Below are positions 12,726 to 14,128 of a DNA stretch of 14,128 nt, piece after piece (position 1 is the stretch's first letter; each line of letters begins with the position of its first letter). The notes beneath the pieces are model-generated. The model searched no databases, was not told where the DNA came from, and worked only from the letters and a program-made list of their open reading frames with translations. The position numbers and the translations under genes are program-made. Source of the stretch: an uncultured Clostridia bacterium (lineage in GTDB: Bacteria > Bacillota > Clostridia > HGM11514). The stretch is from contig CAKSSZ010000021.1 in NCBI GenBank assembly GCA_934489915.1, positions 1 through 14,128 on the forward strand, written 5' to 3'.

Positions 12726-13830
12726 CTATTTCATCACTCCTTATAAACGGACGGAAAAACGATCCGCCGCTGCGCAGGATCAATTGATTATCCTCTGCGT
12801 TCACGGTTTTGCAAATCATTCTGTCCAAATGCTTTATAATATATTCCATCAAGCCCATACTGCGGCTGTAATCCATCCGAGTTGGGCCGATCAGACCAAT
12901 CATGCCGGACACTGTCCGCTCCGGCAAATACCTGGCAAGCACCAAGCTGCAATCTTCCATTTCCTCCATGCCGATTTCCGTTCCCACCAGCACTTGCGTT
13001 CCGGCTTGCTCCCCTGCTGCGGAAAAGAGACGCCGCAGCTTGGAAGAATCATCCAGGAAATCATAAAGCTCCTTCGCCCGTTCAATATCGCTGAATTCCG
13101 GATAAGTAAACAAGTTGGAAACACCATATAAATGAAGGGAAATTTCAGTCATTTCCTCCACAGCCTTTACAATCAGCCGCAGCACCTTTGCAATCAGCTC
13201 CGGATTTTCTTCAAACAAGCACATCATCCGAATAAAGCTTTGTTCATCCAGCTGTTCCATGCGCAAATTGGCAAACTCCCGGTTCAGCATCAAAGAGGTT
13301 TGCTCCGCAAGCTTCTGATCAATCGGAAATTCCAATCGAATGTGGTGATGCTTTACCACATCGTGATCTGCAAACACAATCAATACCAGGTTCCAGCCAT
13401 CCAGCCGAATCAGCTGAATCTGCCGGATTTTACTTTTTGAAAGCCTGGGCGAAGCCGAAACCGCCGCATATCCGGTCAAACCGGCAAGCACCTCAGTCAC
13501 CTTGAGGATAATCAGCTCCCACTGGGGCTCCCCCTGCTGCAATGCATTCTGGAGGGTAATCATATCTTCCGCTGCAGGTCGCTGCCGTTCAATCAGCCAA
13601 TCCAGATAGGCACGGTAGCCCTTTTGCGCAGGTACCCGCCCCGCTGATGTATGAGGCTGAAATAAATATCCCGACCGTTCCAGGTCTGCCATATCGTTAC
13701 GAATGGTAGCGGAAGAAACCTTCGGCAAATACTGCTTCATCAACGCCGCAGATCCTACCGGCTCAGCGGTATGAATATATTCCTCTACTACGGCTCTCAG
13801 AATCTGTTTTTTTCTCTCCGTAGGATTCAC
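12718..13830 (-). CDS. hrcA: Heat-inducible transcription repressor HrcA
   Basis: The repressor that binds CIRCE and is kept active by the GroEL chaperonin in known systems. From the GTG at 13830 it is 370 residues: an N-terminal winged helix (about 1-75) with ERKKQILRAVVEEYIHTAEP, the recognition segment KVSSATIRNDMADLERSGYL and HTSAGRVPAQKGYRAYLDWL, then the effector domain. The frame is open to an ATG at 13866, but that ATG lies inside the CIRCE spacer and has no ribosome site, whereas the GTG has GGTGA 5 bases upstream and gives the usual HrcA N-terminus. It is the first gene of the heat-shock operon, overlaps grpE by 8 bp, and controls itself through the adjacent operator. At 370 residues it is slightly longer than typical HrcA (about 340-350). 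Confidence 0.95.
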   Translation of the reverse strand: MNPTERKKQILRAVVEEYIHTAEPVGSAALMKQYLPKVSSATIRNDMADLERSGYLFQPHTSAGRVPAQKGYRAYLDWLIERQRPAAEDMITLQNALQQGEPQWELIILKVTEVLAGLTGYAAVSASPRLSKSKIRQIQLIRLDGWNLVLIVFADHDVVKHHHIRLEFPIDQKLAEQTSLMLNREFANLRMEQLDEQSFIRMMCLFEENPELIAKVLRLIVKAVEEMTEISLHLYGVSNLFTYPEFSDIERAKELYDFLDDSSKLRRLFSAAGEQAGTQVLVGTEIGMEEMEDCSLVLARYLPERTVSGMIGLIGPTRMDYSRSMGLMEYIIKHLDRMICKTVNAEDNQLILRSGGSFFRPFIRSDEIDG

Positions 13831-13835
13831 GATTT

Positions 13836-13840
13836 TCACC
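13836..13840 (-). promoter_or_regulatory. hrcA ribosome binding site (decides the start)
   Basis: GGTGA on the minus strand is 5 bases before the GTG at 13830. No comparable site precedes the ATG at 13866, which lies only about 11 bases from the predicted transcription start. Confidence 0.6.
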
Positions 13841-13852
13841 GCTTTCTTGGAA

Positions 13853-13879
13853 TTAGCACTCAACATCCCCGAGTGCTAA
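13853..13879. promoter_or_regulatory. CIRCE operator (HrcA binding site)
   Basis: A perfect copy of the classic element: TTAGCACTC (13853-13861), nine bases, GAGTGCTAA (13871-13879). It lies directly below the -10 of the hrcA promoter, in the leader of the operon, so HrcA binding blocks transcription and heat relieves it. Confidence 0.98.
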
Positions 13880-13883
13880 TTTA

Positions 13884-13912
13884 AAAATACCACGATTTTA
13901 TCATTTTGTCAA
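13884..13912 (-). promoter_or_regulatory. Sigma-A promoter of hrcA-grpE-dnaK-dnaJ
   Basis: On the minus strand TTGACA (13907-13912, perfect) is 17 bp from TATTTT (13884-13889, 4/6) with TG in the extended -10 position. The predicted start falls near the CIRCE edge, as in other CIRCE-controlled operons. Confidence 0.85.
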
Positions 13913-13973
13913 TAGTTTTTTGCAAATTTTTTTAATTTTTTTCTTTTTGGTGAAATTTTTCATAAAAAAAGGA

Positions 13974-14003
13974 TTGACAAGGCCTCCGGCACTGTGTTAT
14001 CCT
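13974..14003 (+). promoter_or_regulatory. Sigma-A promoter of the yitT-family gene
   Basis: TTGACA (13974-13979) is 18 bp from TATCCT (13998-14003, 4/6) with TG in the extended -10 position. A perfect TATAAT also occurs at 14009-14014 but is 29 bp from the TTGACA and has no good -35 of its own, so it is the less likely -10. It diverges from the hrcA promoter across an A/T-rich stretch (13913-13973). Confidence 0.65.
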
Positions 14004-14038
14004 ACTAATATAATAGAGGAAGGAAAGGTGGTTTTGCA

Positions 14039-14128
14039 ATGAATAAAATCAGGAAATCTCAACTGGCGGATTTTTTGCTGATGACCTTGGGAGCTTTGCT
14101 GATGGCAATCGGAATTTATTTTTTTAAG
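14039..14128 (+). CDS. YitT family membrane protein, first 30 residues (cut by window edge)
   Basis: The ORF starts with ATG at 14039, preceded by AAAGGTGG at 7 bases, and runs off the right edge. The 30 residues begin MNKIRKSQLADFLLMTLG and continue into a hydrophobic helix ending GIYFFK, which is the typical start of YitT/DUF161 proteins (membrane N-terminal region followed by a cytoplasmic DUF2179 domain). The family's function is unsettled. It is transcribed away from the heat-shock operon. With only one helix visible, the family call rests on the LxxFLLxTLGxLLxAxGIYFF pattern. Confidence 0.72.
   Translation, partial: MNKIRKSQLADFLLMTLGALLMAIGIYFFK

Noticed and set aside
1..14128. CRISPR array, phage genes, insertion sequence, tRNA or rRNA
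   Set aside because: No spaced direct repeats, transposase or phage-like frames, terminal inverted repeats or RNA-gene signatures were seen; nearly all sequence is accounted for by housekeeping-type genes.

Overview
The window looks like chromosomal DNA from an anaerobic, spore-forming member of the Clostridia (Bacillota), probably an Oscillospiraceae/Ruminococcaceae-type gut organism. The evidence is a Gram-positive heat-shock operon led by hrcA under a perfect CIRCE operator, the sporulation gene yunB, sigma-A promoters of low-GC Gram-positive type, a Bacillus-type LexA operator pair, an orphan beta subunit of a sodium-pumping decarboxylase, and a Gx-transporter/NusG_II/ApbE trio. Family-level placement is a guess. 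All genes are compact and there is no sign of phage, insertion sequence, CRISPR, tRNA or rRNA. Both ends cut a gene: murI on the left and a yitT-family gene on the right.

Left block (1-4358, minus strand): one apparent six-gene operon read right to left. It starts at an extended -10 promoter (4330-4358) and runs histidine kinase, KdpE-type regulator, decarboxylase beta subunit (oadB/gcdB type), a 45-residue OadG-like membrane protein, ddl, murI. Gaps are 13-27 bp or overlaps and no internal terminator is visible. A two-component system, a sodium pump part and two peptidoglycan-precursor enzymes therefore seem to share a transcript.

Centre (4359-5063, plus strand): a divergent SOS module. A perfect TTGACA-17-TATAAT promoter carries one LexA box filling its spacer and a second just below the -10. 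It drives a small LysM protein of the YneA cell-division-inhibitor type. A 59-residue Cys-rich protein follows, with its own promoter, and both share a strong terminator at 5016-5063.

Middle right (5066-6978, minus strand): an overlapping three-gene operon, NusG_II protein - Gx transporter - ApbE lipoprotein, a core associated with extracytoplasmic flavinylation/electron transfer. It has a clear promoter at 6950-6978. Upstream lie a small glycine-rich membrane protein with its own hairpin terminator, yunB with a candidate sigma-E -10, and a Ppx/GppA phosphatase gene.

Right block (9152-13912, minus strand): hrcA-grpE-dnaK-dnaJ, controlled by HrcA binding at CIRCE and ending in a hairpin terminator after dnaJ. 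A yitT-family gene is transcribed away from it at the right edge.

I saw no clearly new multi-gene system. The points most worth a second look are the double-LexA-box/Cys-rich module, the odd kinase-regulator/pump/cell-wall operon, and the minimal flavinylation trio without an obvious substrate.
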